Part shown: positions 36,844 to 50,949 of the stretch, piece by piece | Numbering within the stretch: the first letter of the stretch is position 1 | Layout: the number at the start of each line of letters is the position of its first letter | The notes under the pieces: model-generated | The model's database searches: none | What the model saw: the letters and a program-made list of their open reading frames with translations, nothing else | What the model was told of the DNA's origin: nothing | Made by a program: the position numbers and the translations under genes | NCBI GenBank assembly: GCA_007844125.1 | Contig: CM017567.1 | Coordinates: 6,261,370-6,325,369 of the forward strand | DNA: 64,000 nucleotides | From: Sinonovacula constricta | Taxonomy: Eukaryota > Mollusca > Bivalvia > Cardiida > Solecurtidae | Reading direction: 5' to 3'

Positions 36844-39800
36844 CAAAGGCTTTCGACATTGGTACAAGTGCATATTGATTTTAACCAAGATTTAGTCATG
36901 AGAAGAAGACGTACGATTGTATCAGTACAGTGTACATTTAGTACACATCCAAACGAATCTAACTATTTCAACTATGTCCGCAAATCAGCATTGACTAATC
37001 TTCGTATGCATCAAAATGTTTCTACAAGCACACACTTATGCATTTAAAAGGCCCATATTAAACCGACTGAAACGTATTGGTCTTGTTTATTTATTTCACA
37101 AGATAGTTAGAATAAGTATGTCAATATTTGTCATCTTATTATGTTGTTTTTTCTGCAATATTGTACCGCTACACGTTTGCCAACACAAACATATTTTCTA
37201 ACGTTCATCTGAAAAATAGGATTGGTGTTTGTATCGGTTACATATTCAAGCTTTAAGTGTACAGTTCCATCATGAAGAACTTTCAATCATGATCTGTATT
37301 TTTGTTGAAACCATCAATATATACTCGTGAAGGTGTTTAGGATATACTGTTTTGATTATTTTCATTCAACCCAATATAAAAGAAATAAATGACTACATAC
37401 AATACCTACGTATAATTAAAACTCCTTAAACAAATACTTTTCATTCAGATGTACCTTATTGATCTCTTATTTTTATTTCAATATGTTTTTTTATCCATTT
37501 GTGTGGCATAAAGCCGAAAACTACAATGTTTGCTGACAGTTAGTATTGTTGTTGATGTTGTTTTTACAGTCATGGCGCTTGGTTTTTTAAACAGCGCATC
37601 TAAAACATTTTATTACGCCAATTTTATTTTTATGGTTTTAGAAAGCTGAAAGAAATCAAACCTAAGACAGCAGGGCTGGAAATAATTGAAGTGAACGTTC
37701 ATAATCTGACATACTGACTGAACTGATTACCAATGATGATCTCATATTTCACGCAACTGTATATTGAAACGGACTTGTTAATAAGGCATAGTTACTTTTT
37801 GTCAGTTTTATTATTCATTTAGGATTCACAGACATTGATGTCGACGATTTACATAAGTTGTATGTTATTTGCATAATTTAGTGGTTATTGTTAAATAGGT
37901 GTGATGATCTTTGTCTACATACTGCAGCATCTTGAGAACTGAGATTATTTTCCTGCCGTCTTTTTCTTAATGTGTTCACAACAAAAATAATTTAAGGAAT
38001 TTTAAATAAGATTTTTATTTAAAAAATCCTAGCAATATCTTATATTTCAGTTCACATAGCAATTGCCTAATGTTTAATTTAAAAATCTGGATTACACAAT
38101 GATTTTTAAAAGATATCTTTAATAAATTATTGTTGATGCTTATAATGCATGTACATATCAGCACATGACAAAAAGAAGGCACATAATGGCCGAGTTATTG
38201 TTTATAAAATGTATGCAGATAATGCCAAGACTGGTTAATTTTGTAGAATAATAAAGTAATGAGGTTTATAAGTGATTATCCTTTTATTCGATGTAAGCAT
38301 TAGATCTGATAAAGTTTGTATCGGTCTTTTGCATAAATGGATTTGAAATACACTGTTTAGAAATACATTGAACAGTGTATTCTGCGTTTGCTTCATGCAT
38401 AATGCATGGCAATACATGTTTATACACAGTGTTTGGGTTTGCCTACAAGACATATGACATGTAAAATATAGTTATTGTGAAAGGACAATTTCAAAATAAT
38501 ATTTCCGCCAATATTCCTAATGCACATGAGCGAAACCAAATACCGTCATTGCTGTGGTATTGAATCTGCATGCAATACGCTAGACCTTTTTACGCAACAT
38601 GCAAGATGCATAAAAACCTGCAATAAAATATTGAATTTTTTATTATGTATTCCATCTTTATGGGATAACATGAGTGCCTAATTTCATGAAACCGTCCTGG
38701 ATTTAATGAATCAGGGAAAATACTACGTTTTGAACTATATTTGTCCGTTACTCAATATTTAATAGTAATGATATAAGGCTTTTCAAAAAGGGAATGTGAT
38801 TTTTAATCAAGTAAAAATAATGAGTTAATCCAATTCTGCAGTCTGTGGGATTTTATCGTTCTCATGTCGATCGTCCAGACAGCCCTTAGCTATTGGAATG
38901 ACAGAAGTTACTGGCGCCTTATTTTAAAGAACCTGCATTATCTTCTATTATTTCTCATTTGGCTTGGAGCTTTGAAAATCCAACTATAGAAATAATAATA
39001 GCCTAGCTTTCACGATGAATAGAGTTGCATGTCAATAATTCTTTTTTCTGTGTTGTATAAGATCTACTGAGCTAATCTTATTTTCTTTTCGTAAACAAAA
39101 ATTTTAAAAGAAGGGATACAAAGAACATTAAAAATAAAGAAAGATTCCATTTTGTTCCATCTATGCATGATGTAGATGCTCAATATGTGTTATTACGCAC
39201 AAGCATTGTTCCATGTGCTTACTCATTTACCTTGTCGCTATAGCTGTGGAACAGCAGACAATCTTTTTGCTCAAACGTAACTTAATTACTCTTCCTGTGT
39301 GCATAATTATGTCTACCATTGCATGTTTGGAATAAAGCACATTCACCGCTTCATGATTAAAATGATCTTTAACAAGCGACCACGCTATGCTGTAGCATGA
39401 CCAATGTCACAAACAACCTTTGATCATAACAGGTAAATTAATATAGTATATAAATCTTAAAACTCAGTTGGACACGTCAGCATTCTTGAGACGGGCTTCA
39501 ATTCACGTTTACCATTCGCGTTGATTAATGAAGTGTGTGAAAAGCCGTGCAAATAATTCGTATGATTTCTGGAAACATATCAACATGTTTAAGTATTTTT
39601 CTCTTTAAATGTTTTTTGGTATTTGTACATTCATATTGTTATTTTATAATGATTAGTCGAATGTTAATGTTTGCATTGTTACTGCTGCTTTATGTGTATA
39701 AGTGTATATATTTGTTGATATGCAGGCGTATATCGGTAGGGGCTATTGGCATTTTTCCATAGCAACTTTGATATATAATATCGTGTAGTTGTTTCGGTAC

Positions 39801-40706
39801 CAAAATCGTGAAAGTGTCAGTTGCATAAACCAAATTACGTACCAGGCGAGATGATCGAAATGCCAGTGGATTTAATTTGTTGTGATGTCTTGTCGTTTTC
39901 ATATGCGTATATTTTATATTTAGTTGTTAACACTAAAACACGCGTTATTTTGTGGCCCTTGACCATACGCAACATATATCTTGAAACAAAGTAGCAAAGT
40001 ATGTCAGAAAAATGAAATTGTAATGCAATATAAAGGAAAATACTATGCAAGAAGATTTTCACAACTCTGAGCTGAAAAATGTGTATACGTACGTATATAA
40101 AGAGATTTATTAAGCAATGAAAGGATATTATCATCTTCAATACATAACCACGTGACATGTAAACAAAAAAACCTTGACATGTCATTTAGAATGATTTATG
40201 CACGCTTGATAAAATAAGCCGGATATATTTATTTATGGCATTTGTCAAGTTGGCGTGCATATTCGTTGAAGTGCATTTCCATCTCGCAGCCTTGGTAGTG
40301 ACTTTTTTTATAGCTTTCAGTGAATTGCACAATATTCCACTAAACATTGATGAGATATAGTTTCGACAGGGCAACTAAATTATCGGGTATTGTAAAGCAT
40401 AATTATGACAAAACTTTAAAGTAGGTAGTTCGTATTTCGCATGATAGATACAATTTTAAAATACAGTTGAAATGTTATTATTATAAATGAGATAAATTGC
40501 TATGAAGAATGGCCTCTGCAAAATAAATATTCTTTTTTCATTATTAAAACTGCAAACCAACACAGCCGTATGGTTAAAGTACAATTTGTGTGCCTGCCAA
40601 ACTGATCATCTATTGAACATTGCTTTTCTGCTTTTTGACAACATTCAAACTCATAGATTTGACGAATCCTTAATTTAACTGTCCATCCCAATACGCCAGT
40701 TTATTC

Positions 40707-40732
<26 letters not shown>
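40707..40732. repeat. AT locus 2 in unit 1
   Basis: A 26-bp AT run. The same position in unit 2 has expanded to about 200 bp and in units 3 and 4 is replaced by a T-rich non-repetitive stretch. Confidence 0.9.
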
Positions 40733-40737
<5 letters not shown>

Positions 40738-42656
40738 TGTCAACCAAACGATTATGCCTTTTAATGTTTATGAGTTGTGTCTCCTTAAGAATTGGAAAGT
40801 TAGGGTTTGCGGTGAATAGAGCATAAAGTTTTCTCAATATTCATTCATTTCTGTCGCTGCTAGCCAAATGTTTGCATCAGCAATGTTTGCTCTTGTTACA
40901 TAAACTCTCTCATCCGGGGCAGTTTCGTATACGGTGTACAGGAGTTTAGAGTAAATTTTAATTCTAAGGTATTTTCATAATAACTTTTTGTACGAGATTG
41001 AAATATGATACTGACATGATCGTTTTTTATACGTTACATGTGGTAACATTTGTCTTCATTTTTCAGAAGAAATTATTTTATTTCATTTCCCATCACGACA
41101 AAACTGTACACCATATTATACTTACATCTTTACTAACCGATGAATGTATGTAAAATAATTTTCCAGCATGCATTTTTATAATGTTACCCTAAATACGGTT
41201 GTATATACGTATCATCTTAGCACTCAATGTTAGCATTTCAAAGTTAAACCTTTAATATTTGTATTAAATCTGACATGGGCTCAGAGTATCACACACGGTT
41301 CCTTAATGAACGCATGATAAGAGCATTCTGAACTACTGGTATTTGAAATAATTTGTGATAATAACATATGATATTAATTAACGTCATAATCTAATGCAAA
41401 ATAAGTAATAAATATTCATTTTGTCGAGAAATATAGACTAGTATAATGGGCTTTAAAGTTGAGTAAAAGCTTACGCCTATCAATAATATTTGTAAAGCAG
41501 ATAGATGTAAAGGTTCTGTTTAACCGATTTCCTTCAAATATGTGCTGTGTATTGATCGGGTACCTTATATAGTGCATTATATGTGTAATACTACAATTTT
41601 ACAAATAGCCGTAATTAATTGAAATATAAATCCTTCAGTCTATTTGTAAGTATCTGAGCGAACATGTTAAGATTGACAGACTCTGTGTATAACCATACAT
41701 CGTTAAACCAGCTCCTTGTAAAATGTCTCTTATTCTCGAGGACCAGTTAATAATATTACCATTTTCTTCTGTCTCTATTTCGTGTTGGTTTATATGAGAG
41801 GTTTTTACTTAATTGTTGGAAAAAATATATAAAGCTGACAAAAAATTGACATTTTAAATTTGACATTTAAGATTCACATCTTGTAAACTGTTAACAATTT
41901 TGCACTTAGTTTATGAAGTTTGATTGACTCAACCAGGTTTTGTAAAACGTGTTTGGTGAATGTCATTGTTGTATCTAGTTAGAGGTCACAACATTTCCTG
42001 CATATAATCATTCATTTGTTTAATGAACTTTAATTTCATTAAATGTTTAGGGAGAATTGACAATCAGTAAGTGGCAAACAGGAAGAAAGTATATAAATTA
42101 ATTAGGAATGAAAACACCTTTTTATTATGGCCTTATGTATCTAGGCGGAAACACGTGCTTATTTGTTTCCATTTATTTACCTCTATCTTTCATATAAACT
42201 GTAGAAGTATGTTTTACCAATTTGAGTTGTGGTCTATAATTATCGTACCTACACAATGATTTATAGTGATGCGCCATTAGCAAAAAAATTTTCAAGAAAG
42301 AATGATTTTTTATAACGAAGATATGATGTTAGCATTGTCCATGTACTTGGCGTTTTCAGAAGTAAGTTTAATGTCCTTTGAAAATGAAAACCAACTTAAA
42401 ATTAACTTGAAGAAATGCAAAATTATCTTAAGTGACATTGCATTCTGTCTTATATTTCTGTTTAATATGTGAGGTAATTTAACAGGGTACTATTATTGCA
42501 TACCATTTAAAGGTCTTAGAAAAGCGTCTTTAGTTTGATACATAACCATGCATTATGAATTGTACTCACAAAATTTATGTTCAAGTTCAACATTGTTTTA
42601 TTTATTTTGTATAAGGCCTCTTTACATTATTTTTTTTTGTAATCTTTGTATTTAAC

Positions 42657-42740
42657 TGGATTGCGAATACCGTTGTCCTGCCCCTTTTCAAATGTGAATA
42701 CATGTTGCAATGTTCGTAGGAGCTTGTCATATCTTTTATA
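42657..42740 (-). repeat. dispersed repeat family A fragment in unit 2
   Basis: Same fragment and orientation as in unit 1. Confidence 0.6.
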
Positions 42741-43352
42741 GTTAATGCAGAGAATAGTGAATTAGAATGAGCTGGCACTTCATACTCGATTGTTTACTAT
42801 CGGTTCTAATACGGTAAGGAAAAAGGTCAGCAATGTTGAATTAAAACAGTTTAATAAGAAAATGTAATAAATAACATTACACATTTGTATTAAAGGCATC
42901 GTATGTTTTCAAATACACATTGTTTTGCTTTGCATCAGTGGTAATTGCAAACAACTGTGATACTTTGCGTAAATCATACAATTTGGAAGGTATAAGCACA
43001 ACAAACGACTAAAACGAATGCTTTAAAATAACTTGTCCATTAAGTTGGGTAAACAGGTTTATCAGTCCTGTAGATTTATCTTTGTTAATGTGTTTCTCTG
43101 CCATAATCACTTTCTTCAACACAATCGTTTATCGTTTGTCAAATTCCACTTTGTCTATTTCTTACCTCAAAGCCTATTTCATGTCTTTTCAGTGTCTTAA
43201 ACCTAAGGTATTAGATTTTACACCGAACTATTTCATAATAATCTAGAAAAAAGGTGCCTCTTGAACAAAGCCATTAAAATTGGGCGAAACTCATTAATCT
43301 CGCTGTAAGCAGTTTGGAAGCTTTAGTTATCCATAATACGTATTTTATTTAC

Positions 43353-43353
<1 letters not shown>

Positions 43354-43439
<86 letters not shown>
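43354..43439. repeat. AT locus 1 in unit 2 (86 bp)
   Basis: A pure alternating AT/TA tract between ATTTACG and a CATATATATAATG word. Confidence 0.97.
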
Positions 43440-43445
<6 letters not shown>

Positions 43446-43495
43446 TATAATGTTTTTTAAGTAATATTTGGTTAAATAAATAAGTGTGCATATTG

Positions 43496-43825
43496 TTGGT
43501 TTGTTGTTGTTGGTTTGTTGTTGTTGGTTTGTTTGTTTTTGTATATCGTCCCACCACCATTTACCTGGAGGCAGCGTCCATTTAAAGCAGATATAGTGCT
43601 GCCTTCACTGTGTAGAGCATGCTGTAAACACCTGGCATGATGGCATGATACCACATGCAGTCACATTATTCTGACACCGGGCCAACCAGTCGTGAACCTA
43701 CACCTATATTTGCTTGAGTGTTAGCAAGGGAGCTATTCCACTCCCAATCTAAGGACTTTGGTATGTCGCGGCTTGGAATAGAACCAGTGGCCTCCCTTTC
43801 TGGAAACGCGCTCTACCGATTGCGG
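43496..43825 (-). mobile_element. SINE-A copy in unit 2
   Basis: Orthologous to the unit 1 copy. The head reads CCGCAATCGGTAGAGCGCG on the minus strand, closer to a functional A-box arrangement than in unit 1. The target duplication has decayed to TGCATATT. Confidence 0.93.
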
Positions 43826-46800
43826 TATGCATATTAAAATATATATTTTAAAAGCAAACAAAAATAGGATTTAATATTAGTTCTTTTAAGAAACAAACAT
43901 ACCTCGCATTAATATGAGTTAGTCATTGGTCAAAGGCTTTCGACATTGGTACAAGTACATATTGATTATAACCAAGATTTGGTCCTAGGAAGAAGTACGA
44001 TTGTCCATTTAGTACACATCCAAACGAATCTAACTATTTCAATGTCCGCATTGTAAATCAGCAATGACTAATTTTTGTATGCATCAAAATGTTTATACAA
44101 GCACACACTGATGCATTTAAAGGCCCATATTAAACCGACTGAAACGTATTAGTCTTATTTATTTATTTCACAAGATAGTAAGAATTAGTATGTCAATATT
44201 TGTCATCCTATTATGTTGTTCTTTCTGCAATCTTGTACCACTACACGCTTGCCAACACAAACATATTGTCCAACGTTCATCTGAAAAATAGGATTGGTGT
44301 TTGTATCGGTTACATATTCAAGCTTTACGCGTACAGTTCCATCATCACAAACATTTTTCCTTTCAGTCATGATCTATATTTTTGTTGAAACCATCAATAT
44401 ATACTCGTCAAGGTGTTTAGGATATACTGTTTTGATTATTTTCATTCAACCCAATATAAATCAAATAAATGACTACATGTAATACCTACCTATAATTCAT
44501 ACTCCTTAAACAAATACTTCTCATTCACATGAACTTTATTGATCTCTTATTTTTATCTCAATATGTTGTTTTGTATCCTTTTGTATGGCACAAAGCCGAA
44601 AACTACAAGGTTTGCTGACAGTTTTTATTGTTGTTGATGTTGTTTTTACAGTCATGGCGGTTGGTTTTCAAACAGCGCATCTAAAACATTTTATTACGCC
44701 AATTCTATTTTTATGGTTTAAGAAAGCTGAAAGAAATCAAACCCAAGACAGCAGGGCTGGAAATAATTGAAGTGAACGTCCATAATCTGACATACTGACT
44801 GAACTGATTACCAATGATGATCTCATATTTCATGCAACTGTATATTGAAACGGACTTGTTAATAAGGCATAGTTACTTTTTGTCAGTTTTATTATTCATT
44901 TAGGATTCACAGACACTGATGTCGACGATTTACATAAGTTATATGTTATTTGCATAATTTAGTGGTTATTGTTAAATAGGTGTGATGATCTTTGTCTACA
45001 TACTGCAGCATCTTAAGTACTGAGATTATTTTCCTGTCGTCTTTTTCTTAATGTGTACTCAACAAAAATAATTTAAGGCATTTTAAATAAGATTTTTATT
45101 TAAAAAAATCCTAGCAATATCTTATATTTCAGTTCACATAGCAATTGCTTAATGTTTAATTTAAAAATCTGGATTACACAATGATTTTAAAAAGATATCT
45201 TTAATAAATTATTGCTGATGCTTATAATGCATGTACATATCAGCACATGACAAAAAGAAGGCACATAATGGCCGAGTTATTGTTTATAAAATGTATGCAG
45301 ATAATGCCAAGACTGGTTAATTTTGTAGAATAATAAAGTAATGAGGTTTATAAGTGATTATCCTTTTATTCGATGTAAGCATTAGATCTGATAAAGTTTG
45401 TATCGGTCTTTTGCATAAATGGATTTGAAATACACTGTTTAGAAATACATTGAACAGTGTATTCTGCGTTTGCTTAATGCATAATGCATGGCAATACATA
45501 TTTATACACAGTGTTTGGGTTTGCCTACAAGACATATGGCATGTTAAATATAGTTACTGTGAAAGGACATTTTCAAAAATTTCCGCTAATATTCCTAATG
45601 CACATGAGCGAAACCAAATATCGTCATTGCTGTGGTATTGAATCTGCATGCAATACGCTAGACCTTTTTACGCAACATGCAAGATGCATAAAAACCTGCA
45701 ATTAAATATTGAATTTTTTATTATGTATTCCATCTTTATGGGATAACAGGAGTGCCTAATTTCATGAAACCGTCCTGGATTTAATGAATCAGGGAAACTA
45801 CTACGTTTTGAACTATATTTGTCCGTTACTCAATATTTAATAGTAATGATATAAGGCTTTTCAAAAAGGGTATGTAATTTTTAATCAAGTAAAAATAATG
45901 AGTTAATCCAATTCTGCAGTCTGTGGGATTTTATCGTTCTCATGTCGATCGTCCAGACTGCCCTTAGCTATTGGAATGACAGAAGTTACTGGCGCCTTAT
46001 TTTAAAGAACCTGCATTATCTTCTATTATTTCTCATTTGGCTTGGAGCTTTGAAAATCCAACTATAGAAATGATAGCCTAGCTTTCACGATGAATAGAGT
46101 TGCATGTCAATAATTCTTTTTTCTGTGTTGTATAAGATCTACTGAGCTAATCTTATTTTCTTTTCGTAAACACAATTTTAAAAGATGGGATACAAAGAAC
46201 ATTAAAAATAAAGAAAGATTCCATTTTGTTCCTTCTATGCATGATGTAGATGCTCAAAATGTGTTATTACGCACAAGCATTGTTCCATGTGCTTACTCAT
46301 TTACCTTGTCGCTATAGCTGTGGAACAGCAGAGCAATCTTTCTGCTCAAACGTAACTTAATTACTCTTCCTGTGTGCATAATTATGTCTACCATTGCATG
46401 TTTGGAATAAAGCACATTCACCGCTTCATGATTAAAATGATCTTTAACAAGCGACCACGCTATGCTGTAGCATGAGCATTGTCACAAACAACCTTTGATC
46501 ATAACAAGTTAATTAATATAGTATAAATCTGAAAACTCAGTTGGACACGTCAGCATTCTTGAGACGGGCTTCAATTCACGTTTACCATTCGCGTTGATTA
46601 ATGAAGTGTGTGAAAAGCCGTGCAAATAATTCGTATGATTTCTGGAAACATATCAACATGTTTAAGTATTTTTCTCTTTAAATGTTTTTTGGTATTTGTA
46701 CATTCATATTGTAAATTTATAATGATTAGTCGAATGTTTATGTTTGCATTGTTACAGCTGCTTTATGTGTATAAGTGTATATATTTGTTGGTATGCAGGC

Positions 46801-47814
46801 GTATATCGGTAGGGGCTATTGGCATTTTACATATCTGTAGTCACATGTACATTTTGTATTTAAATTTTACATTTTACTTTGCAACTTTCATATATAATGT
46901 AGTAATGTTGTTTCAGTACCAAAATCGTGAAACTATCAGTTGCATAAACCAAATTACGTACCAGGCGATATGGCCGAAATGCCAGTGAGGTTTATTTTGT
47001 TGTGATGTCTTGTCGTTTTCATATGCGTATATTTTATGTTTAGTTGTTTATACTAAAACACGCGTTATTTTGTGGCCCTGGACCATACGCGACATATACC
47101 TTGAAACAAAGTAGCAAAGTATGTCAGAAAAATGAAATTGTAATGCAATATAAAGGAAAATACTATGCAAGAAGATTCTCTGAGCTGAAAAATGTGTATA
47201 CGTACGTATATAAAGAGATTTATTAAGTAATGAAAGGATATTATCATTTTCAATACAGAACCACGTGACATGTAAACAAAACAACCTTGACATGTCATTT
47301 AGAATGGTTTATGCACGCTTGATAAAATAAGCCGGATATATTTATTTATGGCATTCGTCAAGTTGGCGTGCATATTTGCTGAAGTGCATTTCCATCTCGC
47401 AGCCTTGGTAGTGACTTTTTTATAGCTGTCAGTGAATTGCACAATATTCCACTAAACATTGATGAGATATAGTTTCGACAGGGCAACTAAATTATCGGGT
47501 ATTGTAAAGCATAATTATGACAAAACTTTAAAGTAGGTAGTTCGTATTTCGCATGATAGATACAATGTTAGAATACAGTTGAAATGTTATTATTATAAAT
47601 GAGATAAATTGCTATGAAGAATGGCCTTTGCAAAATAAATATTCTTTTTCATTATTAAAACTGCAAACCAACACAGCCGTATGGTTAAAGTACAATTTGT
47701 GTCTTGCCAAACTGATCATCAGTTGAACATGTGTTTTTCTGCTTATTGACAACATTCAAACTCATAGATTTGACGAATCCTTAATTTAACTGTCCATCCC
47801 AATACGCCAGTTTA

Positions 47815-47816
<2 letters not shown>

Positions 47817-47884
<68 letters not shown>

Positions 47885-47992
47885 CTATATATATCTATAT
47901 TATATATATATCTACATATCTATATATATCTATCTATTATATATCTATATATATATATCTATATATATATATATATATATCTATATATATTC

Positions 47993-48020
<28 letters not shown>
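47817..48020. repeat. AT locus 2 in unit 2 (expanded, with TATC interruptions)
   Basis: About 200 bp of AT repeats interrupted by CTATATATATCTATAT and TATCTATCTAT motifs. It is the largest allele of this position among the four units. Confidence 0.97.
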
Positions 48021-48023
<3 letters not shown>

Positions 48024-49936
48024 CAACCAAACGATTATGCCTTTTAATGTTTATGAGTTGTGTCTCCTTAAGAATTGGAAAGTTAGGGTTTGCGGTGAAT
48101 AGAGCATAAAGTTTTCTCAATATTCATTCATTTCTCTCGCTGCTAGCCAAATGTTTGCATCAGCAATGTTTGCTCTTGTTACATAAACTCTCTCATCTGG
48201 GACAGTTTCATATATGTAGTACAAGAGTTTAGAGTAAATTTTATGGTAAGGTATTCTCATAATAACTTTTTGTACGAGGTTGAAATATAATACTGACATG
48301 TTCGTTTTTATACGTTACATGTGGTAACATTTGTCTTCATCTTTCAGAAGAAATTATTTTATTTCATTTCCCATCACGACAAAACTGTACACCATATTAT
48401 ACTTACATCTTTACTAACCGATGAATGTATGTAAAATAATTTTCCAGCATGCATTTTTATAATGTTACCCTAAATACGGTTGTATATACGTATCATCTTA
48501 GCACTCAATGTTAGCATTTCAAAGTTAAACCTTTAATATTTGTATTAAATCTGACATGGGCTCAGAGTATCACACACGGTTCCTTAATGAACGCATGATA
48601 AGAGCACTCTGAACTACTGGTATTTGAAATAATTTGTGATAATAACATATGATATTAATTAACGTCATTATCTAATGCAAAATAAGTAATAAATATTCAT
48701 TTTGTCGAGAAATATAGACTAGTATAATGGGCTTTAAAGTTGAGTAAAAGCTTACGCCTATCAATAATATTTGTAAAGCAGATAGATGTAAAGGTTCTGT
48801 TTAACCGATTTCCTTCAAATATGTGCTGTGTATTGATCGGGTACCTTATATAGTGCATTATATGTGTAATACTACAATTTTACAAACAGCCGTAATTAAT
48901 TGAAATATAAATCCTTCAGTCTATTTGTAAGTATCTGAGCGAACATGTTAAGATTAACAGACTCTGTGTATAACCATACATCGTTAAACCAGCTCCTTGT
49001 AAAATGTCTCTTATTCTCGAGGACCAGTTAATAATATTACCATTTTCTTCTGTCTCTATTTCGTGTTGGTTTATATGAGAGGTTTTTACTTAATTGTTGG
49101 AAAAAATATATAAAGCTGACAAAAAATTGACATTTTAAATTTGACATTTAAGATTCACATCTTGTAAACTGTTAACAATTTTGCACTTAGTTTATGAAGT
49201 TTGATTCACTCAACCAGGTTTTGTAAAACGTGTTTGGTGAATGTCATTGTTGTATCTAGTTAGAGGTCACAACATTTCCTGCATATAATCATTCATTTGT
49301 TTAATGAACTTAAATTTCATTAAATGTTTAGGGAGAATTGACAATCAGTAAGTGGCAAACAGGAAGAAAGTAAATAAATCAATTAGGAATGAAAACACCT
49401 TTTTATTATGGCCTTATGTATCTAGGCGGAAACACGTGCTTATTTGTTTCCATTTATTTACCTCTATCTTTCATATAAACTGTAGAAGTATGTTTTACCA
49501 ATTTGAGTTGTGGTCTATAATTATCGTACCTACACAATGATTTATAGTGATGCGCCATTAGCAAAAAATTTTTCAAGAAAGAATGATTTTTTATAACGAA
49601 GATATGATGTTAGCATTGTCCATGTACTTGGCGTTTTCAGAAGTAAGTTTAATGTCCTTTGAAAATGAAAACCAACTTAAAATTAACTTGAAGAAATGCA
49701 AAATTATCTTAAGTGACATTGCATTCTGTCTTATATTACTGTTTAATATGTGAGGTAATTTAACAGGGTACTATTATTGCGTACCATTTAAAGGTCTTAG
49801 AAAAGCGTCTTTAGTTTGATACATAACCATGCATTATGAATTGTACTCACAAAATTTATGTTCAAGTTCAACATTGTTTTATTTATTTTGTATAAGGCCT
49901 CGTCACATTTTTTTTTGTAATCTTTGTATTTAACTG

Positions 49937-50018
49937 GATTGCGAATACCGTTGTCCTGCCCCTTTTCAAATGTGAATACATGTTGCAATGTTCGTAGGAG
50001 CTTGTCATATCTTTTATA
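49937..50018 (-). repeat. dispersed repeat family A fragment in unit 3
   Basis: Same fragment and orientation as in unit 1. Confidence 0.6.
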
Positions 50019-50619
50019 GTTAATGCAGAGAATAGTGAATTAGAATGAGCTGGCACTTCATACTCGATTGTTTACTATCGGTTCTAATACGGTAAGGAAA
50101 AAGGTCAGCAATGTTGAATTAAAACAGTTTAATAAGAAAATGTAATAAATAACATTACACATTTGTATTAAAGGCATCGTATGTTTTCAAATACACATTG
50201 TTTTGCTTTGCATCAGTGGTAATTGCAAACAACTGTGATACTTTGCGTAAATCATACAATTTGGAAGGTATAAGCACAACAAACGACTAAAACGAATGCT
50301 TTAAAATAACTTGTCCATTAAGTTGGGTAAACAGGTTTATCAGTCCTGTAGATTTATCTTTGTTAATGTGTTTCTCTGCCATAATCACTTTCTTCAACAC
50401 AATCGTTTATCGTTTGTCAAATTCCACTTTGTCTATTTCTTACCTCAAAGCCTATTTCATGTCTTTTCAGTGTCTTAAACCTAAGGTATTAGATTTTACA
50501 CCGAACTATTTCATAATAATCTAGAAATAAGGTGCCTCTTGAACAAAGCCATTAAAATATACATATATATATAATGTTTTTTAAGTAATATTTGGTTAAA
50601 TAAATAAGTGTGCATATTG

Positions 50620-50949
50620 TTGGTTTGTTGTTGTTGGTTTGTTGTTGTTTGTTTGTTTGTTTTTGTATATCGTCCCACCACCATTTACCTCGAGGCAGCG
50701 TCCATTTAAAGCAGATATAGTGCTGCCTTCACTGTGTAGAGCATGCTGTAAACACCTGGCATGATGGCATGATACCACATGCAGTCACATTATTCTGACA
50801 CCGGGCCAACCAGTCGTGAACCTACACCTATATTTGCTTGAGTGTTAGCAAGGGAGCTATTCCACTCCCAATCTAAGGACTTTGGTATGTCGCGGCTTGG
50901 AATAGAACCAGTGGCCTCCCTTTCTGGAAACGCGCTCTACCGATTGCGG
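50620..50949 (-). mobile_element. SINE-A copy in unit 3
   Basis: Orthologous insertion, almost identical to the unit 2 copy. One visible change is CCTCGAGGCAG for CCTGGAGGCAG, and there is a TTG/TTTG difference in the tail. Confidence 0.93.

Larger units (their letters stand above)
34393..41769. repeat. tandem 7-kb unit 1 of 4 (7377 bp)
   Basis: This unit begins with TGTCTCTATTTTGTGCTGG and ends before the next TGTCTC. It is the most diverged copy, by eye a few percent from units 2-4 over its left half and less near 38.2-39.3 kb. Private features are a block of about 41 bp near 34733-34778 missing from units 2-4, a GT run at 35291-35310, and the SINE-B insertion at 36561-36843. At 39748-39762 it has the shortest form of a nested indel. 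Its far right end shares variants with unit 4 rather than units 2 and 3. No gene is recognised inside. Confidence 0.96.
41770..49050. repeat. tandem 7-kb unit 2 of 4 (7281 bp)
   Basis: It begins at the TGTCTC of 41770-41775. It shares with units 3 and 4 the loss of the 41-bp block and the absence of SINE-B. Its right end (about 48.0-49.05 kb) is essentially identical to that of unit 3: both have a 7-bp deletion in the AAGATTTTCACAACTCTGAG segment and the CATCTGGGACAGTTTCATAT variant. It has an intermediate form of the nested indel (46821-46881) and the expanded AT locus 2. No gene recognised. Confidence 0.96.

Noticed and set aside
36577..37047. 156-codon plus-strand ORF
   Set aside because: It is the translation of SINE-B plus flank. 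It contains the B box and is absent from the other three units.
44585..44770. 61-codon hydrophobic ORF repeated in units 2-4 (also 51709-51894 and 58914-59099)
   Set aside because: In unit 1 the ATG is lost and a TAG interrupts the frame, and the copies are too alike for conservation to mean anything.
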